Source: Armatimonadota bacterium
GTDB lineage: Bacteria; Armatimonadota; Abditibacteriia; CG2-30-59-28
Length of the DNA: 12,952 bases
Direction: 5' to 3'
NCBI GenBank assembly: GCA_016199605.1
Contig: JACQGJ010000020.1
Location: 1 to 12,952 of the forward strand
The notes beneath the pieces are model-generated. The model saw only the letters and a program-made list of their open reading frames with translations, searched no databases and was not told where the DNA came from. Made by a program: the position numbers and the translations under genes. Shown in pieces: positions 6,138-12,952 of this stretch (the first letter of the stretch is position 1; every line of letters starts with the position of its first letter).

Positions 6138-9100
6138 TTGCGCGTTATCGGCGGGAAGTTATTCGCAAGAACCCTCGTCTTATCTTTCATAACGATCATC
6201 AACCCGAACCCTCCGACGGCTTCAGCCGAGAATGGCAACGGGGGAAACGGAGAGCCTTTAACAGGCACGGCCCCGTGCCGAGCGAAAGTGGGGAGTTTGT
6301 CTCTGTCCTTCTCCCCTGAGAAAGGCTTCCAGCTCAGCGACCAGGACGTGCCGCTCATTGATGGCTCCAATGTCCGGGTGCGGAATACCGCATGGAAACG
6401 AGTCTACTTCAACCTCGCCGAGACCTCCCCTAACGTCAAAATGGAAGACTCCGATGGGGCGAAGGTTCTCCTCGTATCCAACCTTCCCGCGAGCGGCCAA
6501 GCCGCTGATAGCGCCCAGGATTTCCTGTACACCCTCAGGATCAGCGTCCGCCCCCCGCATCCTCTCGAGTTCACGTCGACGATGCAGCCCAGCCAGGTGG
6601 ACCTCTCCCTGACCTACACGACTGCCACCAACCTCAACGGCAAAGTTGAATTCGTCGTCGGGTTCCTGAACGCCAACCCCATCAAGGGCCAGAGGTACTT
6701 CGCTGAGTTGCGCGGCCGGGAGACCCATGGTCTCCTCCCAACCGAGCCGATCCTGCACAACACTCGCGTCCGTCCCTTTCGTGTCACCTTCGATCAGATG
6801 ATTCTCCAGTCTCGTCTGGGGATTTGGTCCATCACCTCGGGCGGCGATCAAACGACCTTGACGCTGGCCGACTCCCGCGGGGAACACTGGGCGGTGGAGC
6901 AGCGGAAGTCAATCTTCTGGCTTGGTTTTCCAGAGGCCAGGCTGATTCCCGGCAAGCAGGTGACGCTGGCGGCGACTCTGAGGTTCATGAGCGAGCCGCG
7001 TCGCTTGGTGAAGTCCCTGCCCATGACGACGACTGGCGCAGCCCTGGGGCATTTCGAGGTGTCGGAGGCACGAGTGCCCGTCGAGGACCCCATTCAATTC
7101 ATCCCACAACCCCAGCACTTTGACGCCCGCAACCAGGACTTCGTCTTTAACGAGAAGACCAAGATATACCTGGCGCCCCATCCCACGACCGAGGACACCT
7201 TTGTCGCTGAGCTTGTGACGAAGGAACTGCGGCATTTGTACGACCTCCGACTGCCCGTGGAACCGTGGAGCGAGGCCGCCGAAGCTTCTTGGCGGAGAGA
7301 GCCGAGTAACTGCCTCTTCCTGGGCGAAACCAATGTCCATCCCGGCGTCGACTTGATCTGTCGCAAGGAGCGAATCGAGGTTTCGCCGCAAGCTCCCGGG
7401 CCGGAAGGTTATGCCATCAGTGTCAAGCCGCAATACGTGATGGTCGCTGGCGCTGACAGAGCCGGCACCTTCCACGGGGTCCAGACTCTCCTTCAGATGA
7501 TGACACCACGAGGCGACGGGGCCGTGGTCGCAAAAGGAGGGTTTATCTATGACTACCCGGACTTCGAGTTCCGTGGGGTGCACCTCCTTGCCGATGACTA
7601 TGCTTACACCTGGATTAAGGAGCTCATCACCAAGGTCCTCGCCCCTCACAAGATCAACAACATCGTTCTGGAATGCGAGTATGCCAAGTGGGACAGCCAT
7701 CCGGAGATTCAATCGCCCTGGGGGATGTCCAAAGACGAGATGGCGCGACTCAAAGAGCTTGCTGAACGGTACTACATCCAGATAACTCCGTTGGTCCAGT
7801 CTCTGGGGCATAGTGAATGGATGTTCGCGAATGGCAAGAACCTGGACCTTGCGGAGGATCCCGGGCACCCCTACTCGTCTTGTCCCTCCAATCCGACCTG
7901 CTATGCTTTCCTTTTCGATATCCTCCAGGAGGCTGTCGATCTTTTCAAGCCGAAGTATTTGCACATTGGGCATGATGAGGTCACGCGCAAGGGCTCGTTT
8001 GGCCAGTGCGCTCGTTGCGCGGGCCAACCTGCCTCGACACTCTTCTCCGAGAACGTACGGCTAATCCAGGAGTACCTGGCCGCTCGCAACGTCAAGACCA
8101 TGATGTGGGGCGATATGCTTCTGGCGCCTTCCGAAGCCCAGGACGCCGCCCACGGCGGCGCGCCATATAACACGTACGAAGCAAGAACCGGCCTCTCCAA
8201 AGACGTCATCATCTGTGATTGGCACTACAGTCCCTATCGGGATTACCCCAGTTCCAGGTTGTTTACTCAGTCGGGATTCAGCGTCATCGGAGCGACGTGG
8301 CACGACCGCCGCAATATCTACTACATGAGCAAATCTGCGAAGCAGGCGGGGGCTTTCGGCATGTTGCAGACGACCTGGACGGGATACAATGGAAATCGGA
8401 CGGCCCTCCAGAGGCAGGGGAACCAGATCTCCGCTTACCTTGTCGCCGCCGACTATTTCTGGAGCACCGGCCTCCCAAAGCTGGAAGAGTTCCCCTATCG
8501 GCCTGCCGTCGCTCTCCGGGAGGCTCTGAGCCACAAGCCGCCGATCCGCCAGGTGCAGTCGGGATTCCTGGTGGACCTGTCGCCGGTGTGCAACGTGGAC
8601 TTCATGGACGTTGGACAAGAAGGGGGATGGCTGCGCTACGGTCTTCGCTTTGACCTGCGGCGTATGCCGGTGGGGGCGACAAGGTTTGGCAGCTTGCTGT
8701 TCCAGATCCCGGCAAGGCGTCCCGGCATTTCTGGAGCTGCGGTCATGCTGAGAGGATCGTATGTCGATCAGGGCCAGTTCCCGCAAAGCGTTGAGGTCCC
8801 GATCAACCATATCGCGCACCAGTTGGCTTTCCTGCACACGTGTGGGTGGGCAACTACTGAAGGTCAGAAAGTGGGAGAGTACGAGATCGTTTATGCCAGG
8901 GGCTCGAACAAGACCATCGACATGGTTTACGGAGAGAACATTTTCGCCTGGGATGACGAGATCAACAGCATCTCCGATGGCGCAGTGTGGCACGGCACCA
9001 CCGTCGCCGGTACACCCGTATCGATTAGTTCCTTCCTCTGGGAGAACCCCACACCGGAGATCCCCATCGAAAAGATCCTTGTTCGGTCGTTGAATACCGA

Positions 9101-9218
9101 GGCCGCTCCAGCTTTGATTTCCATCACCGGTCTACGCCATGGCCACACAGGATCCCTGTCCACCGCCGCTCCTACAACTGAAACAGGCGCCCCGGTCCTG
9201 ACACAAGCACAGCGGTAG
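6138..9218 (+). CDS. Secreted GH20 beta-N-acetylhexosaminidase, multidomain
   Basis: A protein of about 1026 aa predicted to remove terminal N-acetylhexosamine from exported or environmental glycans. The start is TTG, with AAGGTGG 7 nt upstream. An N-terminal signal peptide is visible: basic RVIGGKLFAR, hydrophobic LVLSFITII, then PPTASA before the likely cut. Residues ~40-315 form a beta-strand-rich region I do not recognise. Residues ~319-472 resemble the alpha/beta GH20b domain (FIPQPQHF... to GTFHGVQTLLQMM). The catalytic barrel begins at DFEFRGVHL (R479), continues through SLGHSEW (H558) and has HIGHDEV with the D613-E614 catalytic pair, which in GH20 orients the substrate acetamido group and acts as acid/base. 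Cysteines in CPSNPTC and CARC may pair outside the cell. The last ~220 residues are a beta-rich accessory module (LHTCGWAT, YGENIFAWDDE, AVWHGTT) found at the ends of other hydrolase-like proteins. Most GH20 enzymes are much shorter. Its 3' end faces the convergent ribonuclease gene 105 bp away. Confidence 0.93.
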   Translation: MRVIGGKLFARTLVLSFITIINPNPPTASAENGNGGNGEPLTGTAPCRAKVGSLSLSFSPEKGFQLSDQDVPLIDGSNVRVRNTAWKRVYFNLAETSPNVKMEDSDGAKVLLVSNLPASGQAADSAQDFLYTLRISVRPPHPLEFTSTMQPSQVDLSLTYTTATNLNGKVEFVVGFLNANPIKGQRYFAELRGRETHGLLPTEPILHNTRVRPFRVTFDQMILQSRLGIWSITSGGDQTTLTLADSRGEHWAVEQRKSIFWLGFPEARLIPGKQVTLAATLRFMSEPRRLVKSLPMTTTGAALGHFEVSEARVPVEDPIQFIPQPQHFDARNQDFVFNEKTKIYLAPHPTTEDTFVAELVTKELRHLYDLRLPVEPWSEAAEASWRREPSNCLFLGETNVHPGVDLICRKERIEVSPQAPGPEGYAISVKPQYVMVAGADRAGTFHGVQTLLQMMTPRGDGAVVAKGGFIYDYPDFEFRGVHLLADDYAYTWIKELITKVLAPHKINNIVLECEYAKWDSHPEIQSPWGMSKDEMARLKELAERYYIQITPLVQSLGHSEWMFANGKNLDLAEDPGHPYSSCPSNPTCYAFLFDILQEAVDLFKPKYLHIGHDEVTRKGSFGQCARCAGQPASTLFSENVRLIQEYLAARNVKTMMWGDMLLAPSEAQDAAHGGAPYNTYEARTGLSKDVIICDWHYSPYRDYPSSRLFTQSGFSVIGATWHDRRNIYYMSKSAKQAGAFGMLQTTWTGYNGNRTALQRQGNQISAYLVAADYFWSTGLPKLEEFPYRPAVALREALSHKPPIRQVQSGFLVDLSPVCNVDFMDVGQEGGWLRYGLRFDLRRMPVGATRFGSLLFQIPARRPGISGAAVMLRGSYVDQGQFPQSVEVPINHIAHQLAFLHTCGWATTEGQKVGEYEIVYARGSNKTIDMVYGENIFAWDDEINSISDGAVWHGTTVAGTPVSISSFLWENPTPEIPIEKILVRSLNTEAAPALISITGLRHGHTGSLSTAAPTTETGAPVLTQAQR

Positions 9219-9323
9219 GACGCTCTGCCGCGGCGAAGACCCGCAAGGCAACTGGGCCAACGTCCCACGTCCGAAAGACGAGGCGATTTCTGGTTGACTC
9301 TCGTGGCAGTCTGACCTTGCAAG

Positions 9324-10805
9324 TCATATCTGCTTCAACGTCACGTCGCTATTGAACACGACGAATCCTATGGTGTCGAGGTGGAGGGAGGGGTCGACCA
9401 GGTCGGCGATGCGGCGATCGTTGGTGACGACGCAGGCCCCCGTGTCTCGCGCTTTGCGGGTGATGGTCTCGTCGGCTGAAGAGCCACCGGGCACCTTGAT
9501 GATCTCTCCCCGTTGGATTCTTCGGTCAAGACCTTTGGGGTCGTCGATCTGATAGGGGAGGGAGGCGTCGACGTAGATCCAGATGGGGAAGTGCCCTTGC
9601 AGGCGTAATTCCTCCCGTACATTCAGGAGGCTTTGCAGTTTGGCCTGTCCTTTGAGGTCCTTCTCGCAATTGGCGACATTGCTTCCGTCCACGATCGCGG
9701 GGGACATCGGGGCGGTGACGACCCACGGGTAATAGTTCCCGTGCTTCCTCATCCCTGCGAGGATGTTCCGGTGTTGCTCGACGTCGAGACGCTTCAGTTT
9801 CACGAGCAGCTCCGTCGTCTCCTTGACGCTGGCCTCCTCATTCGTATCGACCTGCCGAAGAATCTGTGCGATGTTTAGAGAGTAGTGGAGCCCGTCGATC
9901 TGGCAGCGGAAGACCAGACCTTTCTCCTCGGCAAACGGCACCAGTCCGCGTTCCTCCCGCACAAGCCGGGGCTCTGGTTTGATTGGCTCAGCCTTCTTGG
10001 GTGCCGGCTGCGCCTCCAACTCTGCGAGGCGAGAGTTGAGGCGCTGGACGTTTTTACTGAGACCTGCTTCCTCTTGCAGAGCTTTGTCCCTCGCGCGCTC
10101 GGCTCGGTCGAGGCCCTTCTGGGTTCTTGTGAGTTCCGACTCCAGCGTTGAAGCCCGTGACTCGACGGTGGACAACTGTCCTCGCAGCCGCTCCAGTTCC
10201 CGGCGCGTGGCGCGGAGTTGATTCTCCAACTTCCGATTTGTCTGTTTGACCTCGTTGAGAGAGGTAGATAGAGACTCGACCTTGGACTGCAGCACGCGCA
10301 GTTGCCGGTCGGCTTTTTCCCGGGCTTCAGGATCGGTGGCTGGAGGTCCGGCTGGAGACGTGGCCGCGGGAGAATCGCTCCGTTGAATCCCCTGCAAAGT
10401 GTCGGCAGTTTTGGCGAGCAGTCGTTGCACGGATTTGCGTGAGTCTGCTGCGAACGCGATCGCGATCTTGTCCCCACCCCAGGTCGCAGCGAGCCTCGTC
10501 AGGTCTTGTTCCAGGGATTTGATGGAACGTTTTCTAACCTCGGAGACGATCTCGGGGTTGCCCAAAGTCCAAAGGTGCAGGACCACCCCCAGGAAAGTGT
10601 CGTCATCCTGAAGTAGGCGCAGCAGGCGGGCTTGGATCGGCGGCAGGGATAGAGACTGTGGCTTCACCTCAAAGCCCTGGAAGATACTATTGCAGACTTG
10701 CGGCACATGCTTGAGAGCCCTCACGCACTCTCTCGCCGGCACTCCATGGATCAGGTTTCGCAGTACCCACGAAGGTAACTTCATCACTGTGTCCGCTTTC
10801 TTCAA
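9324..10805 (-). CDS. Coiled-coil protein with C-terminal NYN/PIN-like (Zc3h12a-type) ribonuclease domain
   Basis: A 493-aa cytoplasmic protein with three parts. Residues ~8-130 are helical and unrecognised (VLRNLIHGVPARECVRAL, IQARLLRLL). After a Pro/Ala-rich linker (~145-158), residues ~159-267 form a long coiled coil rich in Glu, Arg and Leu heptads. Residues ~367-493 are a PIN-fold nuclease domain: AIVDGSNVA (D373), WIYVDASL (D413), SADETITRKA (D445) and CVVTNDRRIADL (D463) supply the acidic metal-binding residues expected of an active NYN/Zc3h12a-like RNase. Cleavage of single-stranded RNA is inferred from the family; the target is unknown. The chosen start is TTG at 10805, with AGGAG 7 nt upstream. 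ATG at 10784 (486 aa) has no good ribosome-binding site, and an upstream in-frame ATG at 10937 adds 44 residues of low-similarity sequence. The gene stands alone, convergent with GH20 and divergent from the DUF362 gene. Confidence 0.85.
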   Translation of the reverse strand: MKKADTVMKLPSWVLRNLIHGVPARECVRALKHVPQVCNSIFQGFEVKPQSLSLPPIQARLLRLLQDDDTFLGVVLHLWTLGNPEIVSEVRKRSIKSLEQDLTRLAATWGGDKIAIAFAADSRKSVQRLLAKTADTLQGIQRSDSPAATSPAGPPATDPEAREKADRQLRVLQSKVESLSTSLNEVKQTNRKLENQLRATRRELERLRGQLSTVESRASTLESELTRTQKGLDRAERARDKALQEEAGLSKNVQRLNSRLAELEAQPAPKKAEPIKPEPRLVREERGLVPFAEEKGLVFRCQIDGLHYSLNIAQILRQVDTNEEASVKETTELLVKLKRLDVEQHRNILAGMRKHGNYYPWVVTAPMSPAIVDGSNVANCEKDLKGQAKLQSLLNVREELRLQGHFPIWIYVDASLPYQIDDPKGLDRRIQRGEIIKVPGGSSADETITRKARDTGACVVTNDRRIADLVDPSLHLDTIGFVVFNSDVTLKQI

Positions 10806-10812
10806 TGCGTGT

Positions 10813-10817
10813 CTCCT
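10813..10817 (-). promoter_or_regulatory. Ribosome-binding site deciding the TTG start of the NYN ribonuclease gene
   Basis: On the minus strand AGGAG is followed by a 7-nt spacer and then an in-frame TTG at 10805-10803. The in-frame GTG (10787) and ATG (10784) downstream have only scattered GAAG/GAAAG matches at poor spacing. Confidence 0.6.
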
Positions 10818-10839
10818 GCGATCCGAGGGATCCACATCT

Positions 10840-10860
10840 GACGTTGTGCAAAGTAACGTC
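10840..10860. promoter_or_regulatory. Operator-like inverted repeat GACGTT-N9-AACGTC
   Basis: A perfect 6-bp inverted repeat with a 9-nt spacer gives a 21-bp element, the size of a typical dimeric regulator site. It lies about 35 bp upstream of the TTG start of the minus-strand NYN gene, in its leader or promoter region. No regulator gene is present to pair with it; the function is inferred from symmetry and position only. Confidence 0.35.
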
Positions 10861-10872
10861 CAGATATTCTGG
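10860..10872. repeat. Short inverted repeat CCAGA-TAT-TCTGG
   Basis: A perfect 5-bp inverted repeat with a 3-nt centre abuts the preceding 21-bp dyad, sharing base 10860. With GGGG-CATATT-CCCC (10874-10887) immediately after, three small dyads are stacked in the divergent intergenic region. Such short repeats can arise by chance. Confidence 0.25.
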
Positions 10873-10936
10873 TGGGGCATATTCCCCCGCACTTTATCAC
10901 GGAGGCGCCCGAAGTGACAAGAACGAGCAGGCTGCA

Positions 10937-10966
10937 TTGCTCCGCCGATTCAACGTATGCTAAAAT
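10937..10966 (+). promoter_or_regulatory. Extended -10 promoter for the DUF362 gene
   Basis: TAAAAT at 10961-10966 is preceded by TGC (extended -10, TGn) and, 18 nt upstream, by TTGCTC (10937-10942) as a weak -35. Transcription would start near 10973, giving a leader of about 90 nt before the ATG at 11064. The divergent NYN gene would be read away from the same 258-bp region. Assigned by eye. Confidence 0.45.
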
Positions 10967-11063
10967 GAACCGGAAAAGGGAAGCAGCGGGAAAAACGCAA
11001 ACGGAACTTATGTCGTCGTCTCCCGGCTTGCTAAATAGAACACTCCATTGAGGAGGCGCAGGA

Positions 11064-12203
11064 ATGCCTGTCGAGCACGCTGTGTTGACTACCGAAAGAA
11101 CAACGCCACACGTAACGGATCGGATGCTGGGAAAAGTCGCGGTGCTGAAGACCTCGCCGGAAACGGTGCTGGAAGACATCGCTCGACTGATGCGAATGGT
11201 CGGCTACACCGAGGCGTTGCCAATCGGGCACGACACGATCCTGAAAATCAACATCTCCTGGCAGCACTTCTACCCGGCGTGCTCGACGACACCGTGGCAA
11301 CTCGAGGGAGTCATCAAGGCCATGCTTGCGGACGGCTATCCGGCGAAGTCCCTGATCCCCGCCCAGAATCGGACCGTGGTGGTCGATGCAAAGGACGGCG
11401 CAGACAAGAATAAACACACGCCCGTTGTGAAGAAATACGGGATGGACTTCGTGTGGCTGTGGGAGGACCCGATCGAATGGATCGTTTACGAGCCAAAAAC
11501 GGAGATGACGGTTCTGCACGACGTGTTTCCCAAGGGCATTGAGATTCCCAGCATGTTCATCGGCAAGAACGCCTTGCACCTCCCCACGATGAAGACTCAC
11601 GTTTTCACGACCACAACCGGTGCGATGAAGAATGCCTTCGGCGGACTCCTCAACGAGAACCGGCACTGGACCCACAGCGTGATCCACGAGACTTTGGGCG
11701 ATCTTCTCGCGATCCAAAAAGAAATCCACCCCGGGCTGTTTGCGGTCATGGATGGATCCACCACGGGGAAAGGACCCGGCCCGCGTGCGATGGAGCCGGT
11801 GATACAGAACTACCTTCTCGCTTCGGCGGATATGGTAGCCATCGATGCCCTGGCTGCGAAGATGATGGGGTTCGATCCCATGAGTCTCAAATACATTCGT
11901 CTCGCTCATGAACGCGGACTCGGCGTCGGCAACCCGTCGGAAATTGAGGTCGTCGGCGAGGAGGTCTCCAATGTGAACTTCGGGTACGAAGTGGGCGAGA
12001 CCCTGGCAAGTCGCGGCCAGAAAGCCATCTACCATGGCGTCCTCAAGCCGTTTGAGAACACCCTCCTCCGAAGTCCCATCGTCCCCTGGTCCTACGCCGC
12101 CAGCAACATCTACTACAACTGGTTCTGGTTCACCAAGTATGGCCGGAAGCGGGTCGATGACTTCATGAAGACCGAGTGGGGGAAACTGTTTGACAGTTAC
12201 TGA
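11064..12203 (+). CDS. DUF362 domain protein without ferredoxin domain
   Basis: A 379-aa protein of unknown function. The DUF362 pattern is visible: DTILKINISWQ (~55-65), HLPTMKTHVFTTTTGAMKNAFGGL (~172-195), MDGSTTGKGPGPR (229-241) and the segment LLASADMVAIDALAAKMMGFDP (~252-273), in which a substrate or cofactor pocket probably lies. Many family members carry a [4Fe-4S] ferredoxin-like segment; this one has no CxxCxxC cluster and only a single cysteine (PACSTTPW). There is no signal peptide or transmembrane helix, so it should be cytoplasmic. The C-terminal ~75 residues are rich in Tyr/Trp (YYNWFWFTKYG). The ATG at 11064 has a textbook AGGAGG (11051-11056) with a 7-nt spacer. It lies between the GH20 and GH29 glycosidase genes, but a role in glycan use is not shown by the sequence. 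Confidence 0.85.
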   Translation: MPVEHAVLTTERTTPHVTDRMLGKVAVLKTSPETVLEDIARLMRMVGYTEALPIGHDTILKINISWQHFYPACSTTPWQLEGVIKAMLADGYPAKSLIPAQNRTVVVDAKDGADKNKHTPVVKKYGMDFVWLWEDPIEWIVYEPKTEMTVLHDVFPKGIEIPSMFIGKNALHLPTMKTHVFTTTTGAMKNAFGGLLNENRHWTHSVIHETLGDLLAIQKEIHPGLFAVMDGSTTGKGPGPRAMEPVIQNYLLASADMVAIDALAAKMMGFDPMSLKYIRLAHERGLGVGNPSEIEVVGEEVSNVNFGYEVGETLASRGQKAIYHGVLKPFENTLLRSPIVPWSYAASNIYYNWFWFTKYGRKRVDDFMKTEWGKLFDSY

Positions 12204-12375
12204 GGCTCAGGTTCGTGCAATTCCCGGAGGAGGAACAGCCCACCGGGTAACTCGCTTCCATCTTCCGTCCCGCGGAGAGAATCGAGCCAATCTTCAGGTC
12301 ACTATCCAGGCGACAAAGCGTGTGGTGTAGTTACCACCGTGGCCCGCCAACACACAACCCAAAGGAGTCGACACA

Positions 12376-12952
12376 ATGGCAATCAGCCAAAAGAGCAAAA
12401 CACCGCGACAGCAGACAGCTCAGTGGTTCAGTGAGGCGAAGTTCGGGATGTTCATCCACTGGGGCGTCTATGCGTTGCTGGAGAAGGGGGAGTGGATTCG
12501 GACGGTGGATCAGATTCCTCAGGATGAGTACGCCAAGCTGCCGCCGAACTTCAACCCGGTGAAGTTCAGCCCTGATGAGTGGGCGGACCTGGCGAAACGC
12601 GCGGGGATGAAGTACATGGTCGTCACCACCAAACACCACGATGGGTTCTGCATGTTCGACGCGCACAACACCGACTGGAAAGTCACGAAGACTCCTTACG
12701 GCAAAGACGTGATCGCTCAGTTGACGAAGGCGTTTGAGAAACAGGACGTGCGGGTCGGCTACTACTACTCCATCATGGACTGGCAGCATGACGACTACCT
12801 GCCGCGGCTTGAGTGGGAGGCGGAGAGTCGCCCGGCCGAGGGACATGACGTGATGGACTACATCAAGTACATGCGCCAGCACATCAAACAGCTCATGACG
12901 GAGTATCGTCCCGCTCCTTTCGTGCTGTGGTATGACGGGGGCTGGATGAACA
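12376..12952 (+). CDS. GH29 alpha-L-fucosidase (3' end beyond the window)
   Basis: The first 192 residues of a retaining alpha-L-fucosidase, which removes terminal L-fucose from glycans. Family motifs are clear: WFSEAKFGMFIHWGVYA with H28, VTTKHHDGFCMFD with the fucose-contacting H87 and H88, and VLWYDGGW with D187 as the expected catalytic nucleophile, just before the window ends. The acid/base residue is not included. The start ATG has AAAGGAG 8 nt upstream, and the protein begins directly with hydrophilic MAISQKSKTPRQQ, so there is no signal peptide and the enzyme is probably cytoplasmic. It follows the DUF362 gene by 172 bp; an inverted repeat GTGGT-N6-ACCAC (12322-12337) sits about 40 bp before the start and may be regulatory. 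Substrates would be fucosylated oligosaccharides taken into the cell. Confidence 0.93.
   Translation, partial: MAISQKSKTPRQQTAQWFSEAKFGMFIHWGVYALLEKGEWIRTVDQIPQDEYAKLPPNFNPVKFSPDEWADLAKRAGMKYMVVTTKHHDGFCMFDAHNTDWKVTKTPYGKDVIAQLTKAFEKQDVRVGYYYSIMDWQHDDYLPRLEWEAESRPAEGHDVMDYIKYMRQHIKQLMTEYRPAPFVLWYDGGWMN

Noticed and set aside
6116..6319. Small open frame of 67 codons with an ATG just before the GH20 gene
   Set aside because: It overlaps the signal-peptide region of GH20 in another frame, has an Arg-rich composition without recognisable features and no independent support.
6909..8027. Long open frame on the minus strand (372 codons) opposite GH20, and similar long antisense frames at 8061-8993 and 11031-12035
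   Set aside because: They are antisense shadows of strongly supported genes in GC-rich DNA, with no recognisable domains.
9219..9323. Bidirectional terminator between the convergent GH20 and NYN genes
   Set aside because: Only a 4-bp stem (CGTC-CGAAA-GACG) without a T-tract is visible, so termination signals here are not supported.
9324..10805. Toxin-antitoxin module built on the PIN-like domain
   Set aside because: The protein is 493 aa with a long coiled coil, and no small antitoxin gene lies next to it.
12204..12260. Terminator hairpin after the DUF362 gene (CCCGG...CCGGG around 12223-12247)
   Set aside because: The 5-bp arms are separated by about 15 nt and no T-tract follows.

Overview
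The window reads as chromosomal DNA of a free-living bacterium with fairly high GC. Gene density is high, intergenic gaps are short, and there are no phage, insertion-sequence, CRISPR, tRNA or rRNA signals. The lineage cannot be fixed from the sequence. The mix of a K+-independent proton-pumping pyrophosphatase, a large secreted GH20 enzyme, a DUF362 protein and a GH29 fucosidase would fit a polysaccharide-degrading environmental bacterium such as an Armatimonadota- or Planctomycetota-like organism, but that is a guess.

Left part (1-6022, all + strand), ion and energy transport. It opens inside a membrane H+-pyrophosphatase gene (hppA, 5' end missing) that ends in a convincing intrinsic terminator. 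Next comes a KimA-type potassium/proton symporter of the APC superfamily, then a small universal-stress protein with a degenerate nucleotide loop. Two tightly spaced single-RCK TrkA-type proteins follow; their summed length matches one E. coli TrkA. The region looks like a potassium-homeostasis module: the pyrophosphatase can supply proton-motive force, the KimA-like symporter uses it to import K+, and the RCK and USP proteins are plausible cytoplasmic regulators. No TrkH/KtrB channel gene is seen.

Middle part (6138-10805). A large secreted GH20 beta-N-acetylhexosaminidase (about 1026 aa, TTG start chosen by its ribosome-binding site) is flanked by an unrecognised N-terminal beta-rich region and a C-terminal accessory module. 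Convergent to it, on the - strand, is a coiled-coil protein ending in a NYN/PIN-type ribonuclease domain, also with a likely TTG start behind a strong AGGAG.

Right part (11064-12952, + strand). A DUF362 protein without its own ferredoxin domain is divergent from the ribonuclease gene. The 258-bp gap between them carries a promoter-like sequence and two inverted repeats. The window ends within a GH29 alpha-L-fucosidase gene, just after its catalytic nucleophile. GH20 (secreted) and GH29 (no signal peptide, probably cytoplasmic) point to breakdown of fucosylated, N-acetylhexosamine-containing glycans.

Nothing here is a clearly new multi-gene system. The best candidates for a second look are the KimA-like/USP/RCK-RCK cluster and the stand-alone coiled-coil NYN ribonuclease with its operator-like upstream region.
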